The position numbers and the translations under genes are program-made. The notes under the pieces were generated by a model. That model saw only the letters and a list, made by a program, of their open reading frames with translations. It searched no databases and was not told the DNA's origin. This document shows, in pieces, positions 1 to 6,042 of a DNA stretch of 6,319 nt. The stretch is from Tissierellia bacterium (lineage in GTDB: Bacteria; Bacillota; Clostridia; Tissierellales; Tepidimicrobiaceae): NCBI GenBank assembly GCA_012798935.1, contig JAAZMG010000020.1:1-6319 (forward strand), in the 5' to 3' direction. Each line of letters begins with the position of its first letter. Position 1 is the stretch's first letter.

Positions 1-26
1 CTAACTTAGTTTTTTAACTGAAAATA

Positions 27-35
27 TGTTAAAAT
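27..35 (+). promoter_or_regulatory. Possible extended -10 promoter for the ruvC-led operon
   Basis: The bases TGTTAAAAT fit an extended -10 element (TG, one base, then a hexamer matching TATAAT at five of six positions). A transcript starting about 7 bases downstream would have a leader of roughly 20 bases carrying the ruvC ribosome binding site. No good -35 box is visible 16-18 bases upstream, which extended -10 promoters can tolerate. In DNA this AT-rich such matches occur by chance, so this is a candidate only. Transcription could also enter from a gene upstream of the window. Confidence 0.3.
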
Positions 36-63
36 AATATATGTAAATGTAGGGGGAGTTTTT

Positions 64-558
64 ATGGTTATACTTGGAATCGATCCAGGATTGGCAATTG
101 TAGGATATGGAGTTGTAGAATGTAAGGGGAATAAATACAAAGCTTTAGATTATGGCTGTATAACTACGGATTCCAAAATTTTGTTTCCTGAAAGATTAAA
201 GATAATTTATGATGAATTATCATCTATTATTGATAAATATAATCCACAAGATATGGCAGTAGAGGAGTTGTTTTTTAATAAAAATGTTAAAACTGCAATA
301 AAAGTTGGACAAGCAAGGGGAGTAGAGGTTCTAGCTGGTGTAAACAAAGGGCTAGGGATTTATGAATATACTCCATTACAAATAAAGCAAAGTGTAACAG
401 GATATGGGAGAGCTGATAAAAGACAGGTTCAGGATATGGTTAAATTGTTATTAAATTTAAAAGAGATACCTAAGCCTGATGATACAGCGGATGCTTTAGC
501 CGTTGCAATATGTCATAGTAGTTGCTTAAGACTTAAGGATATGTTTAAAATGAAATAA
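64..558 (+). CDS. ruvC: Crossover junction endodeoxyribonuclease RuvC
   Basis: RuvC is the dimeric, Mg-dependent endonuclease that cuts Holliday junctions symmetrically at the end of homologous recombination, working with the RuvAB branch-migration motor. The 164-residue protein is close to the usual length (about 160-175). It shows the RNase H-like fold signature: an N-terminal GIDPGLAIVGYG stretch with catalytic Asp7, AVEELFF with Glu67, and PDDTADALAVA near the C-terminus with Asp140 and Asp143. These four acidic residues match the E. coli active site (D7, E66, D138, D141). A basic GYGRADKRQVQ segment near residues 113-123 is also typical. The ATG at 64 follows an AGGGGGAG ribosome binding site at 51-58 with 5 bases between. 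An in-frame stop at 19-21, with no start codon between, rules out a longer form. It is the first gene of the ruv group here, and ruvA follows after a 15-base gap. Confidence 0.97.
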   Translation: MVILGIDPGLAIVGYGVVECKGNKYKALDYGCITTDSKILFPERLKIIYDELSSIIDKYNPQDMAVEELFFNKNVKTAIKVGQARGVEVLAGVNKGLGIYEYTPLQIKQSVTGYGRADKRQVQDMVKLLLNLKEIPKPDDTADALAVAICHSSCLRLKDMFKMK

Positions 559-559
559 T

Positions 560-569
560 AAAGGGTGAT
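560..569 (+). promoter_or_regulatory. Ribosome binding site that decides the ruvA start
   Basis: The bases AAAGGGTGAT closely follow the anti-16S pattern AAGGAGGTGAT with two bases missing. The site lies 4 bases before the TTG at 574. The GTG at 565, which would give a slightly longer protein, lies inside this site and so has no room for a ribosome binding site of its own. An ATG at 578 is in another frame and reaches a stop after three codons. Confidence 0.7.
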
Positions 570-573
570 TAGT

Positions 574-1158
574 TTGTATGAGTACATAAATGGCAAAGTA
601 GTAGGGATTAAAGAGGATTATATAGTTTTAGATAATAATGGGATAGGATATAGGATATATACTTCAAATAATTCTTTACTTAATGTTGAAAATGGGAAAA
701 AAACCACTATGTATATCTATTTTAATTTAAGAGAGGATGGAGTATATCTATATGGTTTTACAACCGAGGAAGAGTTAGATATGTTTAATATGCTATTATT
801 AGTCTCTAGGATAGGACCTAAGGTTGGTCTAGGTATTCTCTCGACTCTTACCCCTAATCAAATTAAATTGGCCATATTAAACAAGGATTATAAGGTTTTA
901 TGTAATGCACCGGGGATAGGCAAAAAAACTGCCGAGAGAATAATCCTTGAATTAAAAGATAGAATAGACCATAGTGATATTACTGATGAAGCAGGTGTGG
1001 TGAAAGATACTAGTGAAGCCCAAATGGCAATTCATGGCTTAATGTCTCTAGGATATACTAGGGGAGAGATAATGAGGGTTATAGATAAGATAGATACTAG
1101 CGGTAAAGATACAGAAGATATTATAAGGGAAGTTCTTAAAAGATTATCAAAACAATAA
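574..1158 (+). CDS. ruvA: Holliday junction branch migration protein RuvA (TTG start)
   Basis: RuvA tetramers bind the four-way junction and load the RuvB hexameric motors. From TTG 574 the protein is 194 residues, within the usual 190-205, and begins MYEYINGKVVGI. This lines up with the normal N-terminus of the family, where residue 1 lies just before the first OB-fold strand. Reading from GTG 565 would add three residues. Domain I (about 1-62) ends in the LREDG acidic pin, with Glu54 and Asp55 as the negative charges that part the junction strands. Domain II has two helix-hairpin-helix motifs: SRIGPKVGLGIL at about 78-89 and APGIGKKTAERI at about 112-123. A linker rich in acidic residues precedes domain III (about 148-194), which contacts RuvB. 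It is placed between ruvC and ruvB with gaps of 15 and 18 bases, indicating co-transcription. Confidence 0.96.
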   Translation: MYEYINGKVVGIKEDYIVLDNNGIGYRIYTSNNSLLNVENGKKTTMYIYFNLREDGVYLYGFTTEEELDMFNMLLLVSRIGPKVGLGILSTLTPNQIKLAILNKDYKVLCNAPGIGKKTAERIILELKDRIDHSDITDEAGVVKDTSEAQMAIHGLMSLGYTRGEIMRVIDKIDTSGKDTEDIIREVLKRLSKQ

Positions 1159-1176
1159 GGAAAGGTATTGATTTAA

Positions 1177-2190
1177 ATGGATAATGATAAGGATCGAATA
1201 GTTGCAGGTTCAATCCAAAGTGAGGATTTGGAAAATGAAATTACTTTAAGGCCTAGGTGGCTAAAGGAGTATATAGGTCAAGATAAAACTAAGGAGAAGT
1301 TAAATATATTTATACAAGCTGCTAAGGAGAGAAAAGAACCTTTAGATCATGTGTTGCTTTCTGGTCCTCCTGGTTTAGGGAAAACCACATTAGCAAATAT
1401 TATTGCTAATGAGATGGGGGTCAATATTAGAGTTACTTCAGGACCTGCTATTGAAAGGCCAGGGGATTTAGCAAGCATATTAACTAATCTAGGGGAGGAA
1501 GATGTATTATTTATTGATGAAATACATAGATTAAATCGGACTGTAGAGGAAATACTTTATCCTGCTATGGAAGATTATGCATTGGATATTATAATAGGTA
1601 AAGGACCTAGTGCTAGATCTGTCCGTTTAGATTTATCCAGGTTTACTTTAATAGGTGCTACTACTAGGGCTGGACTATTAACCTCTCCTTTAAGGGATAG
1701 ATTTGGAGTTATGCTTAATTTAGATTTATATGATAATTATAATTTACAAAGAATAGTTAAACGTTCTTCTAGTATATTAAATATTGAAATAGATGATGAA
1801 GGAGCTATGGAAATTGCTAAAAGGTCTAGAGGAACTCCTAGAATTGCAAATAGGATTTTAAAAAGGGTAAGGGATTATGCTCAGGTAATGGAAAATGGAA
1901 TCATTACTTGGGAGGTGGCTAAGAAAGGGCTTGAAATACTAGAAGTAGACGAACTAGGATTAGATGAAGTTGATAGAAAGTTGCTTTTAACTATGATAGA
2001 AAATTTTAATGGAGGTCCTGTAGGGGTAGATACTATTTCAGCGGCTACAGGAGAAGAAAGGGTTACTATAGAGGATGTCTATGAACCTTATCTATTGCAA
2101 ATCGGCTTTATCAATAGGACTCCAAGGGGTAGGGTAGTAGCTAAAAAAGGATATGACCATTTTAATATACCCTATAACAATGAAGAATAG
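1177..2190 (+). CDS. ruvB: Holliday junction branch migration ATPase RuvB
   Basis: RuvB is the hexameric AAA+ motor that drives branch migration on RuvA-bound junctions. The 337 residues match the usual length of about 330-350. In order: Walker A GPPGLGKT (63-70, Lys69), Walker B VLFIDEIH (about 110-117, Asp114/Glu115), sensor 1 GATTRAG (160-166), the SPLRDRFG segment with the probable arginine finger Arg173, and sensor 2 RGTPRIANR (218-226, Arg222). The C-terminal winged-helix domain includes GGPVGVDTISAATGE (279-293) and ends near residue 334. The ATG at 1177 follows AAGGAAAGG at 1157-1165, with a somewhat long spacing of 11 bases. The nearby TTG at 1168 hits a stop two codons later, so it cannot be the start. 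No key residue is missing. The stop codon overlaps the ribosome binding site of the next gene, which suggests coupled translation. Confidence 0.98.
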   Translation: MDNDKDRIVAGSIQSEDLENEITLRPRWLKEYIGQDKTKEKLNIFIQAAKERKEPLDHVLLSGPPGLGKTTLANIIANEMGVNIRVTSGPAIERPGDLASILTNLGEEDVLFIDEIHRLNRTVEEILYPAMEDYALDIIIGKGPSARSVRLDLSRFTLIGATTRAGLLTSPLRDRFGVMLNLDLYDNYNLQRIVKRSSSILNIEIDDEGAMEIAKRSRGTPRIANRILKRVRDYAQVMENGIITWEVAKKGLEILEVDELGLDEVDRKLLLTMIENFNGGPVGVDTISAATGEERVTIEDVYEPYLLQIGFINRTPRGRVVAKKGYDHFNIPYNNEE

Positions 2191-2195
2191 AGGTG
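2189..2195 (+). promoter_or_regulatory. Ribosome binding site that decides the DUF2905 start
   Basis: AGAGGTG overlaps the last two bases of the ruvB stop codon and lies 5 bases before ATG 2201. The earlier in-frame ATG at 2153 lies inside ruvB, has no comparable site before it, and would add 16 residues that look like out-of-frame ruvB sequence. Confidence 0.65.
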
Positions 2196-2200
2196 TTTAT

Positions 2201-2410
2201 ATGGGTTCTTTAGGGAAAATGCTTTTAATGATGGGAATAGTTTTGCTATTAATTGGTGGAATTTTAATTATTGGTGAAAGATTTGGATTAGGAAAATTAC
2301 CAGGAGATATTTTTATACAAAAAGGAAATTTTACTTTTTTCTTTCCAATCGTATCCACTTTGATTATTAGCTTATTATTAACTTTGATTTTAAATATCTT
2401 AAAAAGATAA
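2201..2410 (+). CDS. Small two-helix membrane protein, DUF2905 family
   Basis: This 69-residue protein has a hydrophobic helix at about residues 5-25, a short loop with ERFGLGKLPGDI (26-37), and a second hydrophobic helix at about 45-66 ending in a basic KR. The two-helix layout and the G(K/R)LPGDI loop are the marks of the DUF2905 family, small inner-membrane proteins of about 70 residues with no known function to my knowledge. The start was set at ATG 2201 on the basis of its ribosome binding site and the normal family length. It follows ruvB by 10 bases and precedes the SpoIID-like gene by 12, so it is probably translated from the same message. Both termini are likely on the same side of the membrane. 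The basic C-terminus hints at the cytoplasm, but the protein carries little other charge to fix its orientation. Confidence 0.85.
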   Translation: MGSLGKMLLMMGIVLLLIGGILIIGERFGLGKLPGDIFIQKGNFTFFFPIVSTLIISLLLTLILNILKR

Positions 2411-2422
2411 GGAGTTGAACTT

Positions 2423-3796
2423 ATGAAGAAGGCACTTTGGGTTATATTTTTAAGCTTTTTATTTGTTGGATTTTTGATTCCAGATGAATATGTTCTAGGA
2501 AGTTCATTAGAAGACGATTATATAAGTATAAAGTTGACAAGCCCTATAAAATCTAAGAATTCTGTAAAACTATATAGTGAAAATGGCTTTTCTCTTTATA
2601 GTAAAGATGATAGATTAAATAAAATAGAATATTTTGAAACTGAGAATATAAATATTATGCTAGGGGATGAGAAAGATATAGATATATTCGATATTGATGA
2701 TAATCTATTATTTTCTTTTAATCAAGAGGAAGATTTGATTATTACTTCAATGAATGAATATGAAAGAAAAGTTAAAGTTGAGGATAAAAACTATAGGGAT
2801 TATATTAACTTTAAAATAAAAGATAATGGATTAGTAGTTATTAACTATGTAGAGCTTGACAATTATCTATATGGGGTAGTGCCTCGTGAGATGCCCGCTT
2901 CTTTTCCTATGGATGCATTAAAGGCTCAGGCTATAGCTGCTAGGTCCTATGCCTTAAAAACCCTAAACAAACATATAAGTGAAGGGTATAACCTTTGTGA
3001 TACTACTCACTGCCAGGTCTATGGTGGACTAGATGGGGAACATAAAAATACCAATAGTGCTGTAGATGAAACTAATGGAATGGTTATTACTTATAATGGT
3101 AATATTATAGATGCAGTATATCATTCTAATAGTGGAGGATATACGGAAGATGCGGTAGAAGCTTGGGGCAATAGTTTTCCTTATCTGGTAGCCGTTGAAG
3201 ATGATTTTTCCCGAGGGTCTCCTAATAGTAATTGGTCCTTTACTATAACCACTGACAAAATGAATAGCAAACTTAAAAATAGTGGTATCAATATAGGTAA
3301 TATAATAGATATGGATGTTATAGAAACTTCCCCAAGTGGGCGGGTTTCTAAACTTAAAGTAATGGGAACACTAGGGGAGGAAGTTTTAAGTAAAAGTAAA
3401 ATAAGACAAGTATTAGGTTCTACAGAACTTAAGAGTACTTGGTTTAATATTAAAAAAGAAGGTAATATAGAAAATAGTAAAACTGTCTATGCTATTGATG
3501 GACAAAATACAAAGCCTCAAGTAATAGATATAAGCAAATCCCACATAGTAGATGGTAATTTTAAGAAGTTTGCAACTAGAGGGATTGCAAGCAGGGCTAT
3601 AGCTCGAAACAATCTTACTCAAATAGGACATAATGCTACCTCAGATGAAGGAAAATTTATAATTGAGGGTAAAGGCTATGGTCATGGCGTTGGAATGAGC
3701 CAATGGGGTGCTAAAGGAATGGCAGAATCAGGACATTCTTTTGAAGAAATATTACAACACTACTATAGGGGTGTAGACATCACATATCAAAATTAA
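2423..3796 (+). CDS. Exported SpoIID/LytB-domain protein, probable peptidoglycan-acting enzyme
   Basis: SpoIID proteins are lytic transglycosylases that trim denuded glycan strands, and the related LytB proteins enhance cell-wall amidases. An N-terminal KK followed by a hydrophobic stretch (about 4-19) looks like a signal peptide, perhaps cut near VLG-SS (residue 26), or an uncut anchor. Residues about 29-116 form a variable N-terminal part. The core starts near residue 120 and includes NYLYGVVPREMP (147-158), whose Glu156 aligns with the catalytic Glu of SpoIID. It continues with AQAIAARSYALK (168-179), DTTHCQVYGG (193-202), YHSNSGGYTEDA (233-244) and GKGYGHGVGMSQWGAKGMA (416-434). At 457 residues it is about 100 longer than B. 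subtilis SpoIID, partly through a stretch at about 343-411. ATG 2423 follows AAGGAG at 2409-2414. I do not call it spoIID: the true sporulation gene usually lies elsewhere, and this may be a vegetative paralogue. Family confidence is high, exact role low. Confidence 0.88.
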   Translation: MKKALWVIFLSFLFVGFLIPDEYVLGSSLEDDYISIKLTSPIKSKNSVKLYSENGFSLYSKDDRLNKIEYFETENINIMLGDEKDIDIFDIDDNLLFSFNQEEDLIITSMNEYERKVKVEDKNYRDYINFKIKDNGLVVINYVELDNYLYGVVPREMPASFPMDALKAQAIAARSYALKTLNKHISEGYNLCDTTHCQVYGGLDGEHKNTNSAVDETNGMVITYNGNIIDAVYHSNSGGYTEDAVEAWGNSFPYLVAVEDDFSRGSPNSNWSFTITTDKMNSKLKNSGINIGNIIDMDVIETSPSGRVSKLKVMGTLGEEVLSKSKIRQVLGSTELKSTWFNIKKEGNIENSKTVYAIDGQNTKPQVIDISKSHIVDGNFKKFATRGIASRAIARNNLTQIGHNATSDEGKFIIEGKGYGHGVGMSQWGAKGMAESGHSFEEILQHYYRGVDITYQN

Positions 3797-3822
3797 TAAA
3801 GATTTTAGCAAAGGATGAGGAA

Positions 3823-4848
3823 ATGAAAACAGAAGATTTTTATTATAATTTACCTGAAGAGTTGATTGCTCAGCATCCAATTAAAAATAGAGAAGAATCA
3901 AAATTACTTATATTAGGTAAAAAAACAGGAGATATTGAGCATAAAACTTTTAAGGATATAGTTGACTATTTAAATAAAGGGGATTGTCTTGTATTAAATG
4001 ATACAAAGGTAATTCCAGCTAGACTATTTGGAAATAGAGAAGGAAAAGATGAAAAAATCGAATTTTTATTGCTTAGAAATATAGAAAAGAATAAATGGGA
4101 AACCCTTGTAAAGCCTGGGAAAAAGGTTAAACCTTCAAATAAAATAATCTTTGGTGATGGTTTATTGAGGGCAAATGTGCTAAGTATTGAAGAAGATGGA
4201 ACTCGTATAGTTGATTTTGAATATGATAGAATATTTGAGGAGATATTGGATAGGTTAGGGGAAATGCCCTTGCCTCCTTATATTAAAGAAAAGCTAGAGG
4301 ATAAGGAAAGGTATCAGACGGTTTATTCAAAACACAAGGGTTCTGCTGCAGCACCAACTGCTGGGCTCCATTTTACTAATGACCTATTAAAAAAGATAGA
4401 AGAAAAAGGAGTTAATATTGCTTTTTTAACTTTACATGTAGGATTAGGTACCTTTAGGCCTGTGAAAGTAGACAGGATTGAAGAACATCATATGCATTCT
4501 GAATACTATGAAATATCCAAAGAGGTAGCAGATACAATAAATTATACAAAAAAAAATGGTGGGAAAGTAATAGCAGTAGGGACCACTACTACTCGAACTA
4601 TAGAAACTGTAGCTAATTTAAAAGGAGAAGTACTTCCACAAAGAGGATGGACGGATATTTTTATATATCCTGGATATAGATTTAAAACTATAGATGGGTT
4701 GATAACTAATTTTCACTTACCAGAATCTACTCTTTTAATGCTGGTTAGTGCATTAGCTGGAAGAGAAAATATTCTACATGCCTATAATGAGGCCATAGAT
4801 AAAGGCTATAGGTTTTTTAGTTTTGGAGATGCAATGTTTATTAAATAA
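3823..4848 (+). CDS. queA: S-adenosylmethionine:tRNA ribosyltransferase-isomerase QueA
   Basis: QueA transfers and rearranges the ribosyl part of S-adenosylmethionine onto preQ1 already in tRNA, giving epoxyqueuosine; it acts in the cytoplasm after Tgt. The 341 residues match the usual length of about 340-355. Family motifs in order: DFYYNLPEELIAQHP (5-19), LNDTKVIPARL (58-68), LPPYIK (150-155), the YQTVYSKHKGSAAAPTAG block (164-181), LHVGLGTFRPV (204-214), HMHSEYY (223-229), GTTTTRTIE (253-261), TDIFIYPGYRFK (277-288), NFHLPESTLLMLVSALAG (296-313) and the terminal FFSFGDAMFI (331-340). All conserved blocks are present. ATG 3823 follows AAGGATGAGG at 3811-3820. The gene lies 26 bases after the SpoIID-like gene and 13 before tgt. 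The queA-tgt pair is a common arrangement and indicates synthesis of Q through preQ1 rather than only salvage of queuine. Confidence 0.97.
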   Translation: MKTEDFYYNLPEELIAQHPIKNREESKLLILGKKTGDIEHKTFKDIVDYLNKGDCLVLNDTKVIPARLFGNREGKDEKIEFLLLRNIEKNKWETLVKPGKKVKPSNKIIFGDGLLRANVLSIEEDGTRIVDFEYDRIFEEILDRLGEMPLPPYIKEKLEDKERYQTVYSKHKGSAAAPTAGLHFTNDLLKKIEEKGVNIAFLTLHVGLGTFRPVKVDRIEEHHMHSEYYEISKEVADTINYTKKNGGKVIAVGTTTTRTIETVANLKGEVLPQRGWTDIFIYPGYRFKTIDGLITNFHLPESTLLMLVSALAGRENILHAYNEAIDKGYRFFSFGDAMFIK

Positions 4849-4850
4849 CA

Positions 4851-4857
4851 GGAGGAG
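4851..4857 (+). promoter_or_regulatory. Ribosome binding site that decides the tgt start
   Basis: GGAGGAG lies just after the queA stop codon and 4 bases before ATG 4862. The earlier in-frame ATG at 4823 would overlap queA by 26 bases and add 13 residues (MEMQCLLNNRRRN) that do not resemble the family N-terminus. Confidence 0.75.
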
Positions 4858-4861
4858 AAAT

Positions 4862-5980
4862 ATGGCAATAAAGTTTAAAGTATTGAAAGAATCAACAGAG
4901 ACCAGAGCAAGATTAGGAGAGCTGGAAACCCCTCATGGAATTATAGAAACACCAATTTTTATGCCTGTTGGTACAAGGGCTACTGTAAAGGCAATGACTC
5001 CTGAAGAAGTTAGGGATTTAGGGGCTCAGATAATATTAAGCAATACCTATCATCTATATTTAAAGCCAGGCCATGAGCTTATTAAGGAAGCTGGAGGACT
5101 ACATAAATTTATGAATTGGAATGGTCCTATCTTAACGGATAGTGGTGGATTTCAAGTATTTAGTTTAGGTGATTTAAGGAAAATTACAGAAGAAGGGGTA
5201 GAGTTTAGATCCCATATTGATGGCTCTAAACATTTTATTAGTCCTGAAAAATCTATTGAAATACAAAACTATTTAGGTTCTGATATAATGATGGCCTTTG
5301 ATGAATGTACTCCTTATCCATCCACTTACGAGTATGCAAAAAAATCCATGGAAAGAACCACAAGATGGGCAAAAAGATGTAAAGATTATCATAAGGATTG
5401 GAAAAATCAAGGATTATTTGGTATAATACAAGGAGGCATGTATAAGGATTTAAGACAGCAGAGTGCCAAAGAGATAATAGATATAGGTTTTCCTGGCTAT
5501 GCTATAGGTGGTTTAAGTGTGGGGGAACCAAAGGAGTTAATGTGTGAAATGCTAGAGTTTACTACTCCACTACTACCTAAGGATAAGCCTAGATATCTAA
5601 TGGGAGTAGGTTCACCAGATTATCTATTTGAGTCAGTTATCAATGGAATAGATATGGCGGATTGTGTACTGCCAACTAGAATTGCTAGGAATGGAACAGT
5701 AATGACAAGTCAAGGAAGATTGACAATTAGAAATGCTAAATATGCAAAGGATTTTTCAAAGCTAGATCCTGAATGTGATTGTTATGCTTGTAAAAATTAT
5801 TCAAGGGCTTATATAAGACATCTATTTAATGTAAATGAAATACTAGGTGCAAGACTTGCTACAATACATAATTTGTATTTTCTAATAAAATTGATGGAAA
5901 ACATTAGAAAGGCAATTAAAGAAGATAGGCTATTGGAATATAAAGAAGAATTTTACAAAAAATATGGATATATTGATTAA
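4862..5980 (+). CDS. tgt: Queuine/preQ1 tRNA-guanine transglycosylase Tgt
   Basis: Tgt exchanges guanine 34 in tRNAs with GUN anticodons (Asp, Asn, His, Tyr) for preQ1. From ATG 4862 the protein is 372 residues, the usual bacterial size. LTDSGGFQVFSLG (91-103) carries Asp93, the probable general acid/base. FDECTPYP (146-153) carries Asp147 and Cys149, matching the base-recognition residues of bacterial preQ1-specific enzymes. GIIQGG (187-192) and AIGGLSVGEP (214-223) line the pocket. GIDMADCVLPTR (262-273) holds Asp264, aligned with the nucleophile of the E. coli enzyme. The zinc site is complete: CDCYAC (Cys305, Cys307, Cys310) with His336 in ATIHNLYF, at the same spacing as in E. coli. Its position 13 bases after queA fits a shared message. 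I saw no riboswitch before queA or tgt. Confidence 0.97.
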   Translation: MAIKFKVLKESTETRARLGELETPHGIIETPIFMPVGTRATVKAMTPEEVRDLGAQIILSNTYHLYLKPGHELIKEAGGLHKFMNWNGPILTDSGGFQVFSLGDLRKITEEGVEFRSHIDGSKHFISPEKSIEIQNYLGSDIMMAFDECTPYPSTYEYAKKSMERTTRWAKRCKDYHKDWKNQGLFGIIQGGMYKDLRQQSAKEIIDIGFPGYAIGGLSVGEPKELMCEMLEFTTPLLPKDKPRYLMGVGSPDYLFESVINGIDMADCVLPTRIARNGTVMTSQGRLTIRNAKYAKDFSKLDPECDCYACKNYSRAYIRHLFNVNEILGARLATIHNLYFLIKLMENIRKAIKEDRLLEYKEEFYKKYGYID

Positions 5981-6042
5981 ATAAAAAAGGTATTTTAAAA
6001 ATTTTATTGAATATAAAATTAATAAAAAAGGAGGAAATAATT
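5981..6042 (+). promoter_or_regulatory. AT-rich gap before yajC: strong ribosome binding site, weak promoter candidate
   Basis: This 62-base gap is the largest between genes inside the window. It ends in a near-perfect ribosome binding site, AAGGAGG at 6028-6034, 8 bases before the yajC ATG. A -10-like TATAAA lies at 6012-6017 but no good -35 partner is visible at 16-18 bases. An 8-base AT-only inverted repeat (6000-6007 with 6013-6020) is too weak and lacks a following T run, so I do not call a terminator. yajC may be read through from tgt or have its own promoter; the sequence does not decide. Confidence 0.35.

Noticed and set aside
2153..2200. Longer DUF2905 form starting at ATG 2153 and overlapping ruvB
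   Set aside because: No ribosome binding site precedes it, the extra residues are not family-like, and ATG 2201 has a well-spaced AGAGGTG.
3413..3631. Open frame of 72 codons on the minus strand inside the SpoIID-like gene
   Set aside because: It lies wholly within a well-supported gene, its translation shows no recognisable family, and AT-rich DNA gives such frames by chance.
3797..3822. Possible preQ1 riboswitch ahead of queA
   Set aside because: Only 26 bases separate the genes, too little for the preQ1 aptamer plus expression platform, and no pseudoknot-like pattern is visible.
4823..4861. Longer Tgt form starting at ATG 4823 inside queA
   Set aside because: The added 13 residues are unlike Tgt N-termini and GGAGGAG at 4851-4857 points to ATG 4862.
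6000..6020. Inverted repeat AATTTTAT / ATAAAATT between tgt and yajC as a terminator
   Set aside because: The stem is all A/T, only 8 pairs, and is followed by A-rich rather than T-rich sequence; likely chance in an AT-rich spacer.
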